NCBI GenBank assembly: GCA_018240895.1
Contig: JAFEEX010000041.1
Location: 1 to 55,659 of the forward strand
Reading direction: 5' to 3'
Length of the DNA stretch: 55,659 nt
DNA from: Pseudomonadota bacterium
Lineage (GTDB): Bacteria; Pseudomonadota; Alphaproteobacteria; Sphingomonadales; Sphingomonadaceae
Under the pieces are notes generated by a model. The model searched no databases, was not told where the DNA came from, and saw nothing but the letters and a program-made list of their open reading frames with translations. Position 1 is the stretch's first letter. Each line of letters begins with the position of its first letter. Positions 34,528-45,817 of the stretch are shown here, piece by piece. The translations under genes were made by a program, and so were the position numbers.

Positions 34528-35499
34528 CTAATTGCGTAATAATGATGCAAATATGGCATCGAAATTGAAATTCAAATCTTCCGCGCGAAACCACTCGGGC
34601 GGGGGCTGGCGGCGGAACCAGGTATATTGACGCTTGGCATAGTTGCGGGTGGCCTGCGCGCCGCGCGCTATCGCTTCATCGCGGTAGATCTCGCCCTTCA
34701 GCAAGGCAGTCAGTTCGGGCACGCCAATCGCGCGCATTACCGGCAGATCGGGATCAAGCCTGCGCTCCAGCAGCGCCTCCACCTCGGCCATGGCGCCAGC
34801 ATCGAGCATCTGGCCAAAGCGCCGGTCGCATCGCTCATAAAGCCAGTCGCGCGGGGGCAGTAGTATCAAGGGGTGGAGTAAAACGTGCTGGCCGATTCCG
34901 CCGCTTCGCTCGCCATGCCATGCCGCCAGGGGCCGGCCGGTGGAGCGGACCACTTCCAGCGCGCGGGCAATCCGGGTGCTGTCGGCGGGGGCGAGCAGGG
35001 CGGCGCGACCGGGATCCTCGATCTGCAAGGCGGCATAGGCGGTGGGCACGTCCAGCGCCCGCACCGCGTCTCGCACTGCCGGATCGATCGGCGGAACGGG
35101 GGCAATCCCGTCAAGCAGGGTGCGCAGGTAAAGCCCGGTTCCGCCAACCACCACCGGCACGCCGCCGGTTTGATGCACTGCCTTGATCTCACTGCGCGCG
35201 CGCGCCGCCCAGTCTGCGGCGGAGCAGGCCACCGCGCCGTCCCATGCGCCGAACAGGCGGTGCTCCACCCCGCGCATCTCATCGGGCGCCGGGCGCGCGG
35301 ACAGCACGGCAAGATCGGCATAGACCTGCGCGCTGTCCGCATTGATCACCACCGCGCGCTGCCCGCGTTGTTCGATCGCCAGGGCCAGCCGCACTGCCAG
35401 ATCGCTCTTGCCGCTGGCGGTTGGCCCTGCAATGAGCGCCAGCGGCGGACGCCTGCCCGATTCAGGATCGCCCGATTCAAAGGATTCAGCAGTGCTCAT
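34528..35499 (-). CDS. miaA: tRNA dimethylallyltransferase
   Basis: A 323-residue enzyme that adds dimethylallyl to A37 of tRNAs reading UNN codons. The P-loop is GPTASGKSD, followed by INADSAQVYADL (the DSxQxY motif), GGTGLYLRTLL, and C-terminal RNYAKRQYTWFRRQ. I chose the ATG at 35497-35499 with its N-terminal extension before the P-loop; longer starts overlap serB. The start overlaps the start of divergent serB by 8 bp. Confidence 0.95.
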   Translation of the reverse strand: MSTAESFESGDPESGRRPPLALIAGPTASGKSDLAVRLALAIEQRGQRAVVINADSAQVYADLAVLSARPAPDEMRGVEHRLFGAWDGAVACSAADWAARARSEIKAVHQTGGVPVVVGGTGLYLRTLLDGIAPVPPIDPAVRDAVRALDVPTAYAALQIEDPGRAALLAPADSTRIARALEVVRSTGRPLAAWHGERSGGIGQHVLLHPLILLPPRDWLYERCDRRFGQMLDAGAMAEVEALLERRLDPDLPVMRAIGVPELTALLKGEIYRDEAIARGAQATRNYAKRQYTWFRRQPPPEWFRAEDLNFNFDAIFASLLRN

Positions 35500-36376
35500 T
35501 GCCCGCGTGATAGCAGAACCGGCCCACCTTTCGGCAAGAGTGGATGATGCGGCGCGGCGGATAGAGGCGGCTGGCATGAAACTGGCCGCGGCCGAGATGC
35601 TCGACTTTTGCGATTCAACCCTGCAACTGGATATTCCGCACGGCGACGCGCCGACGCTTCGTGCGATCATCGACGCCAGTTTCGGCCCCTGCGATGCGCT
35701 GGTCGCCGATCATGAACCGGCGGTGCCGCATCTGTTCGTGTCCGATATGGATTCGACCATGATCGGTCAGGAATGCATCGATGAACTGGCCGACTTTGCC
35801 GGGATCAAGCCGCAGATCGCTGCTATCACCGAGCGGGCCATGCAGGGCGAACTCGATTTCTCCGCCGCCCTGCGCGAACGGGTCATGCTGCTGCGGGGCC
35901 TGCCCGAGCAGGCGATCCACGATTGTCTGGCCACCCGCATCACGCCGATGCCGGGGGCAAAAATGCTGGTCGCCACGCTGAGGGCCAGGGGCTGCCACAC
36001 CGTGCTGGTAACCGGTGGCTTTCACCAGTTCGCCGATCCGGTGGCTGGGCAGCTTGGGTTTGAACGGGTGGTCGGCAACCGGCTTGAAGTCAGCGATGGC
36101 GCGCTTACCGGCGGGCTGGTCGGGCCGATCACTGACAGCGCGGTCAAAGAACGCGTGCTGCGTGATGAGGCCGCGCAGATCGGCGCTCATGCGATCAGCC
36201 TGGCGACCGGCGACGGAGCAAACGACATTCCGATGCTGATCGCGGCGACTTACGGTGTGGCTTATCACGCCAAGCCCAAGGCGCGTGAGGCGGCCGATGG
36301 CAGCATTGATCAGGGCGATCTGACCAGCATCCTGCGGCTGCTGGGAATCCCCCGCAGTGACTGGATTGAAGGGTAG
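35492..36376 (+). CDS. serB: Phosphoserine phosphatase
   Basis: A 294-residue HAD-family enzyme for the last step of serine synthesis. A small N-terminal domain precedes the HAD core with FVSDMDSTMIGQECIDE (nucleophile Asp in DMDST), VTGGFHQFA, and TGDGANDIPML. The start is inferred as GTG at 35492, giving MLIARVIAEP, which fits the family; the longer ORF would lie inside miaA. This start lies 8 bp inside the miaA coding sequence on the other strand. Confidence 0.93.
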   Translation: MLIARVIAEPAHLSARVDDAARRIEAAGMKLAAAEMLDFCDSTLQLDIPHGDAPTLRAIIDASFGPCDALVADHEPAVPHLFVSDMDSTMIGQECIDELADFAGIKPQIAAITERAMQGELDFSAALRERVMLLRGLPEQAIHDCLATRITPMPGAKMLVATLRARGCHTVLVTGGFHQFADPVAGQLGFERVVGNRLEVSDGALTGGLVGPITDSAVKERVLRDEAAQIGAHAISLATGDGANDIPMLIAATYGVAYHAKPKAREAADGSIDQGDLTSILRLLGIPRSDWIEG

Positions 36377-36388
36377 GTCGCTCTACAA

Positions 36389-36413
36389 TTGACACCCATG
36401 TCAGTTAACGTTA
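36389..36413 (+). promoter_or_regulatory. coq4 promoter region with TGACA-N4-TGTCA operator
   Basis: TTGACA (36389-36394) is a consensus -35. It is part of the inverted repeat TGACA-CCCA-TGTCA (36390-36403), which is followed by the 8-bp palindrome TAACGTTA (36406-36413). The coq4 ATG is 11 bp further on, so a protein bound here would cover the promoter or the transcript start. The symmetry suits a TetR or GntR type repressor. Confidence 0.5.
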
Positions 36414-36423
36414 GGGAAAGGCC

Positions 36424-37263
36424 ATGGATACGCACGCCCACAGCTTCGACCAGACGATCGATCAGGCTGATGCCCCGGTTGAGGATCTGCCCTTCATGCT
36501 CCCCGGACGGCCGGAGATGCGGTACGATTTTCCCAAGGCCTGGCGGCATTTCAAGGAACTGGTGAAAGACAAGGAGAACACTGCCGAAGTGTTCCCGATT
36601 TTTGAGGCACTGCCGTGGCGCGGTGTCTATGACGCGGCCCGCGCGTTTCTTTCAAGCGAAAAGGGTCAGAAAATTCGTGCCAGTGAACCCTCGCTGGTAA
36701 CGATCCTTGATGACCATGATAGCCTGCGCCGCTTGCCCAAGGGAACGCTGGCGCACGTCTATTGCGATTTCATGGAGCGTGAAGGTCTGTCGGCCCAGGG
36801 CCTGGTGGATGAGCTTGATCGTTATCGCCGCCCTGATCAGTATTTCAATGATCAGGTCGATTGGTATTTCCGCCGGATGCGTGACACGCATGACCTGCTG
36901 CACATCCTGACCGGCTATGGCCGCGATGCGCTGGGCGAACAATGCGTGCTGGCCTTTACCTACAGCCAGCAGCCGTCACTGGCGCACCTGTTCCTGGGCT
37001 ATGCCGGAGCGCTGGAAGTGCGCAAGGGCGATACGGTTGGCGTCCCGATTTTCCGTTCGGTTCGCGAGGCGCAGAAGAAGGGTGCTGCCTGTCCGCGCCT
37101 GGTTGAACTGCCGATCCGCGAATTGCTGGCCATGCCGATCGAGGACGTGCGCAAGCGGCTCAATATCACTCCACCACGGTACTATATGCAGGCTCACACC
37201 ATGTGGCGTGCCGGCGGTGTTAATCCCTATGATCTGATGGCACCGGTGCAGCAGGCGGCCTGA
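36424..37263 (+). CDS. Coq4-family ubiquinone biosynthesis protein
   Basis: A 279-residue homologue of Coq4, which in mitochondria and alphaproteobacteria takes part in ubiquinone synthesis. Work on eukaryotic Coq4 links it to the C1 modification step of the ring. The conserved metal motif HDxxH is present (RDTHDLLHILTGYGRD), and YMQAHTMWRAGGVNPYDL is near the end. The gene follows serB after 47 bp containing a palindromic operator. It belongs functionally with the polyprenyl synthase at 14593. Confidence 0.9.
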   Translation: MDTHAHSFDQTIDQADAPVEDLPFMLPGRPEMRYDFPKAWRHFKELVKDKENTAEVFPIFEALPWRGVYDAARAFLSSEKGQKIRASEPSLVTILDDHDSLRRLPKGTLAHVYCDFMEREGLSAQGLVDELDRYRRPDQYFNDQVDWYFRRMRDTHDLLHILTGYGRDALGEQCVLAFTYSQQPSLAHLFLGYAGALEVRKGDTVGVPIFRSVREAQKKGAACPRLVELPIRELLAMPIEDVRKRLNITPPRYYMQAHTMWRAGGVNPYDLMAPVQQAA

Positions 37264-37273
37264 GCCGCAACGA

Positions 37274-39532
<2,259 letters not shown>

Positions 39533-39564
39533 GGGCGGCCCTTAGCCGCCCCGGCCGCATCCGG

Positions 39565-40218
39565 CTAGACCAATCGCGAAGCGCCCTGCGCGCTTTTCCC
39601 CATCCACCAGGCCGCCACTGTGGCCGCGCCATAGGCGATGAACGCCAGCACGCTCGTCCCCGCGGTTACCACTGGATCGACCGGGCCAAACCAGTTGAAA
39701 CCCTGCAGCGCTGCAAGAATCGCCGCAAGAACGGCGATCCGCACTGGCGAGGGCCGGCGCGCCCGCACGTAAAGCCACAGCGCGCCAAAAGTGATGCCCA
39801 GTTCCAGCGGCATTTCGACCGCCGGGTGATTCCACAGGCCCAAGCCAATCTTGGGCGGACTGCCGGCAATGGTCAGATCGGGGACGTGAACCAGCAGATC
39901 GAGCAGCCAATGCGACAGTACGACCGCGCCGGCAATAATGCCGGCGGTGCGATCACGGGTGGCAAGGCTGATCAATACGGCAAACCCGGCGGCGAACAGC
40001 GCCGCACCCAGCAGGCTGTGGGTATAGGGCATGTGGTACAGGTCCATCGGGTTCATCACGCTGACCCCGGGGGTAAAGCGCATTTTCTCCGCTCCGGTAA
40101 GCAGCAGCGCAAAGAAGGCCCAGTCGACCAGCTGCGCGGCGATGAACAGCGTTCCGAGGCCCGGTGTACGGCGACGGCTGGCAACCGCGAGGGCCGGAGC
40201 CCAGTGTCCAATGAACAT
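39565..40218 (-). CDS. Membrane protein resembling YdjM-type predicted hydrolases
   Basis: A 217-residue protein with about six hydrophobic segments. It has His/Asp residues near membrane ends (PYTHSLLGAAL and LSHWLLDLLVHVPDL), which resembles the DUF457/YdjM membrane-bound metal-hydrolase-like family; activity is unproven. The start is the ATG at 40216-40218 with a strong GGGAGG upstream. No operon partner is evident. Confidence 0.72.
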   Translation of the reverse strand: MFIGHWAPALAVASRRRTPGLGTLFIAAQLVDWAFFALLLTGAEKMRFTPGVSVMNPMDLYHMPYTHSLLGAALFAAGFAVLISLATRDRTAGIIAGAVVLSHWLLDLLVHVPDLTIAGSPPKIGLGLWNHPAVEMPLELGITFGALWLYVRARRPSPVRIAVLAAILAALQGFNWFGPVDPVVTAGTSVLAFIAYGAATVAAWWMGKSAQGASRLV

Positions 40219-40270
40219 AACTTGTCCCTCCCTTGCGCAGGCAGCTTGACCGGGGGCGGCGGCGCGGTCA

Positions 40271-40540
40271 ATGCTGATGGCGATGACCAGTTCTGCACCC
40301 GATATTTCCGCCCTCAGCTTTGAGGATTCCCTCCGCGCCCTGGAAGAGGTGGTGCGCAAGCTGGAAAGCGGAGAGGTGCCGCTGGACGAAACGATCACGC
40401 TTTATGAACGCGGTGAGGCGTTGCGCAAGCACTGCCAGGCCCGGCTTGATGCGGCGCAGGCGCGGATCGAAAAGATCGTCGCCGGGCCGGATGGCAAGGC
40501 GGCTTCGGCTGAGCCTTTCGATCCAGAATCGACCCGCTGA
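40271..40540 (+). CDS. xseB: Exodeoxyribonuclease VII small subunit
   Basis: An 89-residue XseB, the small subunit of exonuclease VII. The family pattern is SFEDSLRALEEVVRKLESGEVPLDETITLYERGEALRKHCQ. ATGs at 40271, 40277 and 40283 are all possible starts; the family core begins later, so function is unaffected. The stop is 3 bp before the ispA start, the common xseB-ispA pairing. Confidence 0.93.
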   Translation: MLMAMTSSAPDISALSFEDSLRALEEVVRKLESGEVPLDETITLYERGEALRKHCQARLDAAQARIEKIVAGPDGKAASAEPFDPESTR

Positions 40541-40543
40541 ACC

Positions 40544-41452
40544 ATGACTGGGCGGCCCGGCATCGATCCGCTGCTGGCCGCAGCATTGGCGCGCACCGGT
40601 GAAGGGGTGGACGCGCTGTTTGACGCGCTGCTGCCGGTTCCCGATGATGACCGCGCCCGGTTGATCCGGGCAATGCGCCACGCCGCGATCGGCGGCGGCA
40701 AGCGGCTGCGTCCGTTGCTCACGGTGGCGAGCGCGGAGTTGTTCGGGGTTGATCCGCACCACGCCTTGCGTGCCGGAACCGCGATCGAGGCGATCCACGT
40801 CTATTCACTGATCCACGATGACCTGCCGTGCATGGACGATGATGATATGCGGCGCGGAAAGCCGACCGTGCATCGCGCGTTTGATGAGGCAACCGCCGTG
40901 CTGGCGGGCGACGCGCTGCAAAGCCTGGCTTTCGAAATTCTGGCCGATCCGGAAACCAGCGGCGATCCCTTTGTCCGCGCAGAACTGGTTGGCGTGCTGG
41001 CCCAGGCGAGCGGCGCGGGCGGGATGTGCGGCGGGCAGATGCTTGATATCGCGGGTGAGGGGCAGTCACTCGATATGCCGGCGATCGTCCGGATGCAGCA
41101 GCTCAAGACCGGAGCGCTGCTTAGCGCGGCGGTGGAGATGGGGGCGGTGCTGGGCAAGGTGCCGGCAGAGGGGCGGGTGCATTTGCGCGGCTATGCGCGC
41201 GACATTGGGCTGGCCTTCCAGATTGCTGATGATCTGATCGATCATGCCGGCGATGCCGCCGCGGCCGGCAAGGCCGTGGGCAAGGATGCGGCGGCGGGCA
41301 AGCAGACCCTTGTGGCTGCCGTTGGTGAGGCGCGCGCGCGTGAACAGGCGGCCATGCTGGCCGATCAGGCGGTTGCGCATCTGTCCGCGCATGGGCATGA
41401 GGCTGATCTGCTGCGCGCGATCGCGCGCTATGTGGTGGAGAGGGATCGGTAA
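40544..41452 (+). CDS. ispA: Farnesyl (short-chain) diphosphate synthase
   Basis: A 302-residue trans-prenyl synthase making C15 (or C20) diphosphate. The first Asp-rich motif is DDLPCMDDDDMRRG and the second is IADDLIDHAGD. GGGKRLRPLL starts the substrate region. It is next to xseB and coaD. It supplies the allylic primer for the longer-chain enzyme at 14593 and for carotenoid or hopanoid pathways. Confidence 0.92.
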   Translation: MTGRPGIDPLLAAALARTGEGVDALFDALLPVPDDDRARLIRAMRHAAIGGGKRLRPLLTVASAELFGVDPHHALRAGTAIEAIHVYSLIHDDLPCMDDDDMRRGKPTVHRAFDEATAVLAGDALQSLAFEILADPETSGDPFVRAELVGVLAQASGAGGMCGGQMLDIAGEGQSLDMPAIVRMQQLKTGALLSAAVEMGAVLGKVPAEGRVHLRGYARDIGLAFQIADDLIDHAGDAAAAGKAVGKDAAAGKQTLVAAVGEARAREQAAMLADQAVAHLSAHGHEADLLRAIARYVVERDR

Positions 41453-41965
41453 ATGGCAAACCGTATCGGCGTATATCCGGGCACGTTCGATCCGATCACG
41501 CTGGGCCATATGGACATCATCAAGCGCGGCGTCAGGCTGGTGGATGAACTGATCATCGGTGTTACCACCAATATCGCCAAATCGCCGATGTTCGCCGATG
41601 ACGAGCGGATTGCGATGGTTGAACGCGAAGTTGCCGGGCTGGGCGATGGCCGGGTGCGGGTGGTGGGGTTCAATTCGCTGCTGATGGACTTTGCCGATGC
41701 GATGGGGGCATCGGTTGTCATTCGCGGCATCCGCGGAGTGACCGATTTTGAGTACGAATATCAACTCACCGGGATGAACCGCCAGCTTAACGATCACGTT
41801 GAAACGGTGTTCCTGATGGCTGACGTTTCGCTGCAGCCGATCGCTTCGCGCCTGGTCAAGGAAATCGCCACCTATGGCGGGGAAATTTCGCGGTTCGTAA
41901 GCCCGCGCGTGCGTGATGATGTGGTCGCGCGGATTGCGCTGCAACAGGGCCAGCGCGGCGGTTGA
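41453..41965 (+). CDS. coaD: Phosphopantetheine adenylyltransferase
   Basis: A 170-residue nucleotidyltransferase for the fourth step of coenzyme A synthesis. The HxGH-type motif is VYPGTFDPITLGHMDII. RGIRGVTDFEYEYQLTGMNRQL and SRFVSPRVRDDV are family signatures. It starts directly after the ispA stop, so the two are cotranscribed. Confidence 0.95.
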   Translation: MANRIGVYPGTFDPITLGHMDIIKRGVRLVDELIIGVTTNIAKSPMFADDERIAMVEREVAGLGDGRVRVVGFNSLLMDFADAMGASVVIRGIRGVTDFEYEYQLTGMNRQLNDHVETVFLMADVSLQPIASRLVKEIATYGGEISRFVSPRVRDDVVARIALQQGQRGG

Positions 41966-42052
41966 GGGTAAACTTTTCAGCATTCATTGCCACGACAGCC
42001 GCGCACGGCTATCTCCCCCGCCAACTGCAGTTGCCTATCGAGAATTCACCTT

Positions 42053-42736
42053 ATGCATCGTCGTTCCGTGATCGCCCTGGCGCTTGGCCTTTCCCTGTTT
42101 TCGGCCCCGGCACTGGCGAAAAGCAAAGCCAAGGAGCCTGCTCCCCCACCTGCGCCGGTGATGAGTGCGGTTGTCGATCCTGATCCCAGCCACGATCCTG
42201 ACAATGTGCTGGCGCTTGATCTTTCAAACGGCGGGCGCGTGCTGATCCGCCTGATGCCGACGTGGGCGCCAAACCATGTCGAACGAATCAAGACCCTGAC
42301 GCGGCAAGGCTTTTACAACGGGGTGGTGTTCCACCGGGTGATCGACGGGTTCATGGCGCAGACCGGCGATCCGACCGGCACGGGGCAGGGCGGATCAAAG
42401 CTGCCTGATCTCAAGGCTGAGTTCAACTATATGCCGCACGTTCGCGGCACGGTGTCGATGGCCCGAACCAATGAGCCTGACACTGCAAACAGCCAGTTCT
42501 TCATCGTGTTCTACCCCCGCTTCGCGCTGGATCACCGTTATACCAATTTCGGCCGGGTAATCGCCGGGATGGACACGGTTGACCGGATTGAACGCGGGGA
42601 ACCGCCGGCCAATCCGACCAAGGTGCTTCAGGCCTCGCTGCTGTCAGAGGGCAAGGCCCAGGCCAAGCCCGCGCCCGCCGTCACCGCCATACCCGATATT
42701 TCGGCCGATATGCTGAGCAAGTCCAAGTCCAACTGA
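42053..42736 (+). CDS. Secreted cyclophilin-type peptidyl-prolyl isomerase
   Basis: A 227-residue periplasmic foldase. It has a signal peptide (residues 1-22, cleavage after ALA), a Pro-rich linker, and a cyclophilin domain with [24 protein letters not shown] and [10 protein letters not shown]. The C-terminal tail of about 25 residues is Ala/Lys/Ser-rich. I used the ATG at 42053, which gives a normal signal peptide. queA follows after 8 bp. Confidence 0.92.
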   Translation: MHRRSVIALALGLSLFSAPALAKSKAKEPAPPPAPVMSAVVDPDPSHDPDNVLALDLSNGGRVLIRLMPTWAPNHVERIKTLTRQGFYNGVVFHRVIDGFMAQTGDPTGTGQGGSKLPDLKAEFNYMPHVRGTVSMARTNEPDTANSQFFIVFYPRFALDHRYTNFGRVIAGMDTVDRIERGEPPANPTKVLQASLLSEGKAQAKPAPAVTAIPDISADMLSKSKSN

Positions 42737-42744
42737 GCCTGCGT

Positions 42745-43776
42745 TTGCGCGTTGATCTGTTTGATTTTGAGCTTCCGCCAGAACGGATAGCCCTGCGCCC
42801 GGCGCGTCCGCGTGATGCGGCGCGGCTGCTGCTGGTGCCGGGCGAGGGGGCGATGCGCGATCTGACGGTGCGCGATCTGCCCGGCCTGCTGCGCGCGGGC
42901 GATGTGCTGGTATTCAACGACACCCGCGTCATTCCAGCCCAGCTTGAAGGGCGCAAGGGCCAGGCGAAAATCGGGGCGACCCTGCACAAGCGGATGGACC
43001 TGCGGCGCTGGCAGGCCTTTGTGCGCAATGCCAAACGCTTGCGTGAAGGCGACACGATCGATTTTGGCGCGGGCGTGCAGGCGCTTGCCGAAACCCGTCA
43101 CGAAGATGGCAGCTGGACCCTTGCATTCCTGGGCGATGAGCCAGTTGAACTGCTGCTGGAACGCGCCGGGCACATGCCGCTGCCGCCCTATATCGCCGGG
43201 AAACGTCCCACCGATGCGCAGGACAGCAGCGACTATCAGACCATGTTCGCCGCGCGGAATGGTGCGGTCGCCGCGCCGACTGCGGCCCTGCATTTTACGC
43301 CTGAACTGATGGCTGCGCTGGGCGATGCCGGAGTGGCGACGGAAACCCTTACGCTTCATGTCGGGGCGGGAACATTCCTGCCGGTCAAGGCAGGGGATAC
43401 CGCCGATCATCGGATGCATGCCGAATGGGGTGCGATCGACGCGGCTACCGCCGCGCGGCTCAATGCCGCGCGCGCGGCGGGGGGGCGGGTCATCGCGGTT
43501 GGCACCACCAGCCTGCGCCTGCTGGAAAGCGCCACGGATCCTGACGGCACGATCAGGCCGTTCAGCGGCGACACCGCAATTTTTATCACGCCGGGTTACC
43601 GGTTCAAGGCAGTGGACGGTCTGATGACCAACTTCCACCTGCCGCGATCAACCCTGTTCATGCTGGTCAGCGCGCTGATGGGGCTTGACCGGATGCAGGA
43701 CGCCTATGCCCATGCCATTGCGCAGGGCTATCGCTTTTACAGCTATGGCGATTCCAGCCTGCTGCTGCCCCGCTGA
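42745..43776 (+). CDS. queA: tRNA preQ1(34) S-adenosylmethionine ribosyltransferase-isomerase
   Basis: A 343-residue QueA, which makes epoxyqueuosine on tRNAs with GUN anticodons. The start region ([20 protein letters not shown]) and GKFQ-type family parts such as [11 protein letters not shown] and [18 protein letters not shown] identify it. The start codon is TTG at 42745; no ATG or GTG gives the family N-terminus. Its pathway partner tgt is 5.7 kb downstream, separated by the block 43780-49505. Confidence 0.95.
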   Translation: MRVDLFDFELPPERIALRPARPRDAARLLLVPGEGAMRDLTVRDLPGLLRAGDVLVFNDTRVIPAQLEGRKGQAKIGATLHKRMDLRRWQAFVRNAKRLREGDTIDFGAGVQALAETRHEDGSWTLAFLGDEPVELLLERAGHMPLPPYIAGKRPTDAQDSSDYQTMFAARNGAVAAPTAALHFTPELMAALGDAGVATETLTLHVGAGTFLPVKAGDTADHRMHAEWGAIDAATAARLNAARAAGGRVIAVGTTSLRLLESATDPDGTIRPFSGDTAIFITPGYRFKAVDGLMTNFHLPRSTLFMLVSALMGLDRMQDAYAHAIAQGYRFYSYGDSSLLLPR

Positions 43777-43779
43777 CAG

Positions 43780-45042
43780 CTATTTGATCTTGGCGCGAAA
43801 ATTCAGTGCGAAGCTTCCGGACGTGAATACCCCGGTTGGATTGATGCAAAGATAAGTGACATTGGGATCATAGCCCGCGATCGGCGTATAGGAACAACCG
43901 GAAAATGTGGTTGGGGCCGTTGCGGAATTTGAATAGCGCACGTTGCTCGCATAGTTCCATGACAAGGGGCTGCCGCCATTGGTGAAACCCACTGGATCGG
44001 TGGCAGGACCGGCTCCATCGTAGTCTGCATTGTAGAAGATCATGTTGGCCGGCATCTTGTCGACCAGCAGCACGCTGTTGTTGTCTATGTAGTTTCCGGA
44101 CGCGTATGCGACATTGATTGTGTAAATGACCTCTGCCCCGGGGACCATGAAGGGATAGAAGGTACTGCTGCTGTAGGCTGCTGACGTCTTTGTGGTGGAC
44201 AGTGCCACCGCAGTGCAACCGCTGGAAATGGCAATTTTCCATTTGCTGCCCAGATAGCATTCCACTTGCCTGATTTCCGCCAGGGTCAATGCCCGGTTGT
44301 AAACGAGAACCTCAGAAAATCGGCCATCATAGGGCGCACCGCTGGTGGAGCCAATGCGAATGCCTCCGGAAACCGTAGGGGCGATAGCATCGGCGTCGAA
44401 GGTTGATGTCGTGCCATTGAATCTTGCGAATTCATTGGTTGTGCTGGCAAATCCAGAAAAAGCGGTGGTCGAGTTGCCCAATGCGATAATCACTGGTGCG
44501 GCAACGCCGACCGGATAGCCGGCGCTCAGGCGGGTCGTGCCGCAGCAACCGCCGGCATCGAAATAATAATTGCCATCGCTCCACGGCATATGGGCGCTGA
44601 AGCGGCCCGTTGCACCAGCCGCCTGGGTATCGCCATTGAGATTCATCATGAAGTTGGAAGTCAGCGTCACATTGGCATGGACCATGAAGATGGTGGTTGA
44701 TGCGCTGGTCGCTCCGGTGAAGATGTTGGGCCCGGCCAATTTTGAATTGGTCGGCATCCGAACCGAGCCGAGTCCGTTCAATCCGGCGTTTTCAAAAGTG
44801 GCATTGGCCGTGCCGGCGGCAGACACGGTGTTTCCGTTCCCGCTTTTATCAAGCCAGGTCGAAACCACGGCGCCATTGGCAGGCTGTGCCGCCCCGGCAT
44901 TGACATCTGCCGCATCCAGCCAGATTCGCAGGCCCGATGTGACCGGAACGCTCTGTGCCCAAGCCGCGCTGACGCCGCCAAGCGTCAGCAGCACGCCCAA
45001 GATCAGCCGGACAAAGGCAGCAACGACTTTCAACCAATCCAC
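43780..45042 (-). CDS. Secreted LamG-like protein with DUF11-like C-terminus
   Basis: A 420-residue exported protein of unknown function. A signal peptide (cleavage after AWA near residue 29) is followed by a concanavalin-like/LamG domain (GLRIWLDAADVNAGAAQ near the start, then FSEVLVYNRALTLAEIRQVECYLGSKW). The C-terminal domain of about 110 residues resembles DUF11/isopeptide adhesin repeats (GAEVIYTINVAYASGN). The start is GTG at 45040-45042 with GGAG upstream. By hand count two 60-base stretches are 60% and 52% GC, lower than the neighbours. It may be a surface or cell-adhesion protein and is possibly foreign. Confidence 0.72.
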   Translation of the reverse strand: MDWLKVVAAFVRLILGVLLTLGGVSAAWAQSVPVTSGLRIWLDAADVNAGAAQPANGAVVSTWLDKSGNGNTVSAAGTANATFENAGLNGLGSVRMPTNSKLAGPNIFTGATSASTTIFMVHANVTLTSNFMMNLNGDTQAAGATGRFSAHMPWSDGNYYFDAGGCCGTTRLSAGYPVGVAAPVIIALGNSTTAFSGFASTTNEFARFNGTTSTFDADAIAPTVSGGIRIGSTSGAPYDGRFSEVLVYNRALTLAEIRQVECYLGSKWKIAISSGCTAVALSTTKTSAAYSSSTFYPFMVPGAEVIYTINVAYASGNYIDNNSVLLVDKMPANMIFYNADYDGAGPATDPVGFTNGGSPLSWNYASNVRYSNSATAPTTFSGCSYTPIAGYDPNVTYLCINPTGVFTSGSFALNFRAKIK

Positions 45043-45167
45043 CGGTAAACTCCGCGGGCGTGATAGCAGGATCGGGTTAACCAAGGGTGGCCGAAACCCG
45101 ATTTTCCCAAGACGGCTGCAAATCGCCCAAGACCCTCGCTCGCCAGGTTGGGCTGGACTGTCAGCAT

Positions 45168-45773
45168 TCAAACAGCCGGTGCCGTGCCGCCGCCGGGCAC
45201 CACAAAAAGTGATCCCGGGTCGATGATCCGGTCAATCAAGGCGTCATCGGCATTGATCCGTCCGTCAAGCATCAGCATGGCCAGGCCATGCACCAAAGCC
45301 CACGCCTGCAATGACAGCCGGTCTGCCTCGGCCACGTTGCCATGACGCTGTTCAGTGGTTTGCGCGCGCAGCAGACGGGCGGCAAGATTGTCTGGATGGT
45401 CCCCTTCAAACTGTTCGCCATAGGTAAAGATCAGGCGGAACAGCGCCGGGTTGGCCAAGGCAAAACGGACATAGGCACGGCCGGATTCGGCAAAGCGCAA
45501 CGGGGGCGAAGCCTGCTCGACCGCATTGAACTGCGCCGCTCCCAGCCGATCGAACCCTTCATGCGCCATGGCCGCCAGCAGTGCGCGCTTGTCCGGGAAG
45601 TGGCGATAGACTGCGGTGGCGGAAACCCCCGCATCGCGGGCGATCTGGCGCAGCGAGAGCTCCTCCAGCGGAGCGATCTCCAGCGCTTTCAATCCGGCAT
45701 CGACCAACGCCGAACGCAGATCGCCATGGTGATAGGTGCGGGTTTCCGCTTTTGATGTTGACACTGTTACCAT
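45168..45773 (-). CDS. TetR-family transcriptional regulator
   Basis: A 201-residue repressor-type protein. The N-terminal HTH (about residues 15-62) contains LSLRQIARDAGVSATAVYRHFPDKRALLAAMAHEGF. The C-terminal ligand domain belongs to the WHG type (LVHGLAMLMLDG). It is divergent from the carotenoid oxygenase gene with only 44 bp between the starts, and that gap carries a perfect 7-5-7 palindrome starting 8 bp from its own start. It very probably represses itself and the oxygenase operon. Confidence 0.92.
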   Translation of the reverse strand: MVTVSTSKAETRTYHHGDLRSALVDAGLKALEIAPLEELSLRQIARDAGVSATAVYRHFPDKRALLAAMAHEGFDRLGAAQFNAVEQASPPLRFAESGRAYVRFALANPALFRLIFTYGEQFEGDHPDNLAARLLRAQTTEQRHGNVAEADRLSLQAWALVHGLAMLMLDGRINADDALIDRIIDPGSLFVVPGGGTAPAV

Positions 45774-45780
45774 CGACGCT

Positions 45781-45799
45781 ATGTTTACGACATAAACAT
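45781..45799. promoter_or_regulatory. TetR operator, ATGTTTA-N5-TAAACAT
   Basis: Perfect 7-bp arms around CGACA in the 44-bp gap between the tetR gene and the oxygenase gene. The second arm ends 18 bp before the oxygenase ATG. Its symmetry, AT-content and position are those of a local TetR operator controlling both genes. Confidence 0.75.
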
Positions 45800-45817
45800 T
45801 AAACGGAGTTCCGCGTC

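Noticed and set aside
45781-45799. Palindrome ATGTTTA-N5-TAAACAT considered as an insertion-sequence end
   Set aside because: No transposase or direct repeats flank it; its position between divergent genes fits an operator.
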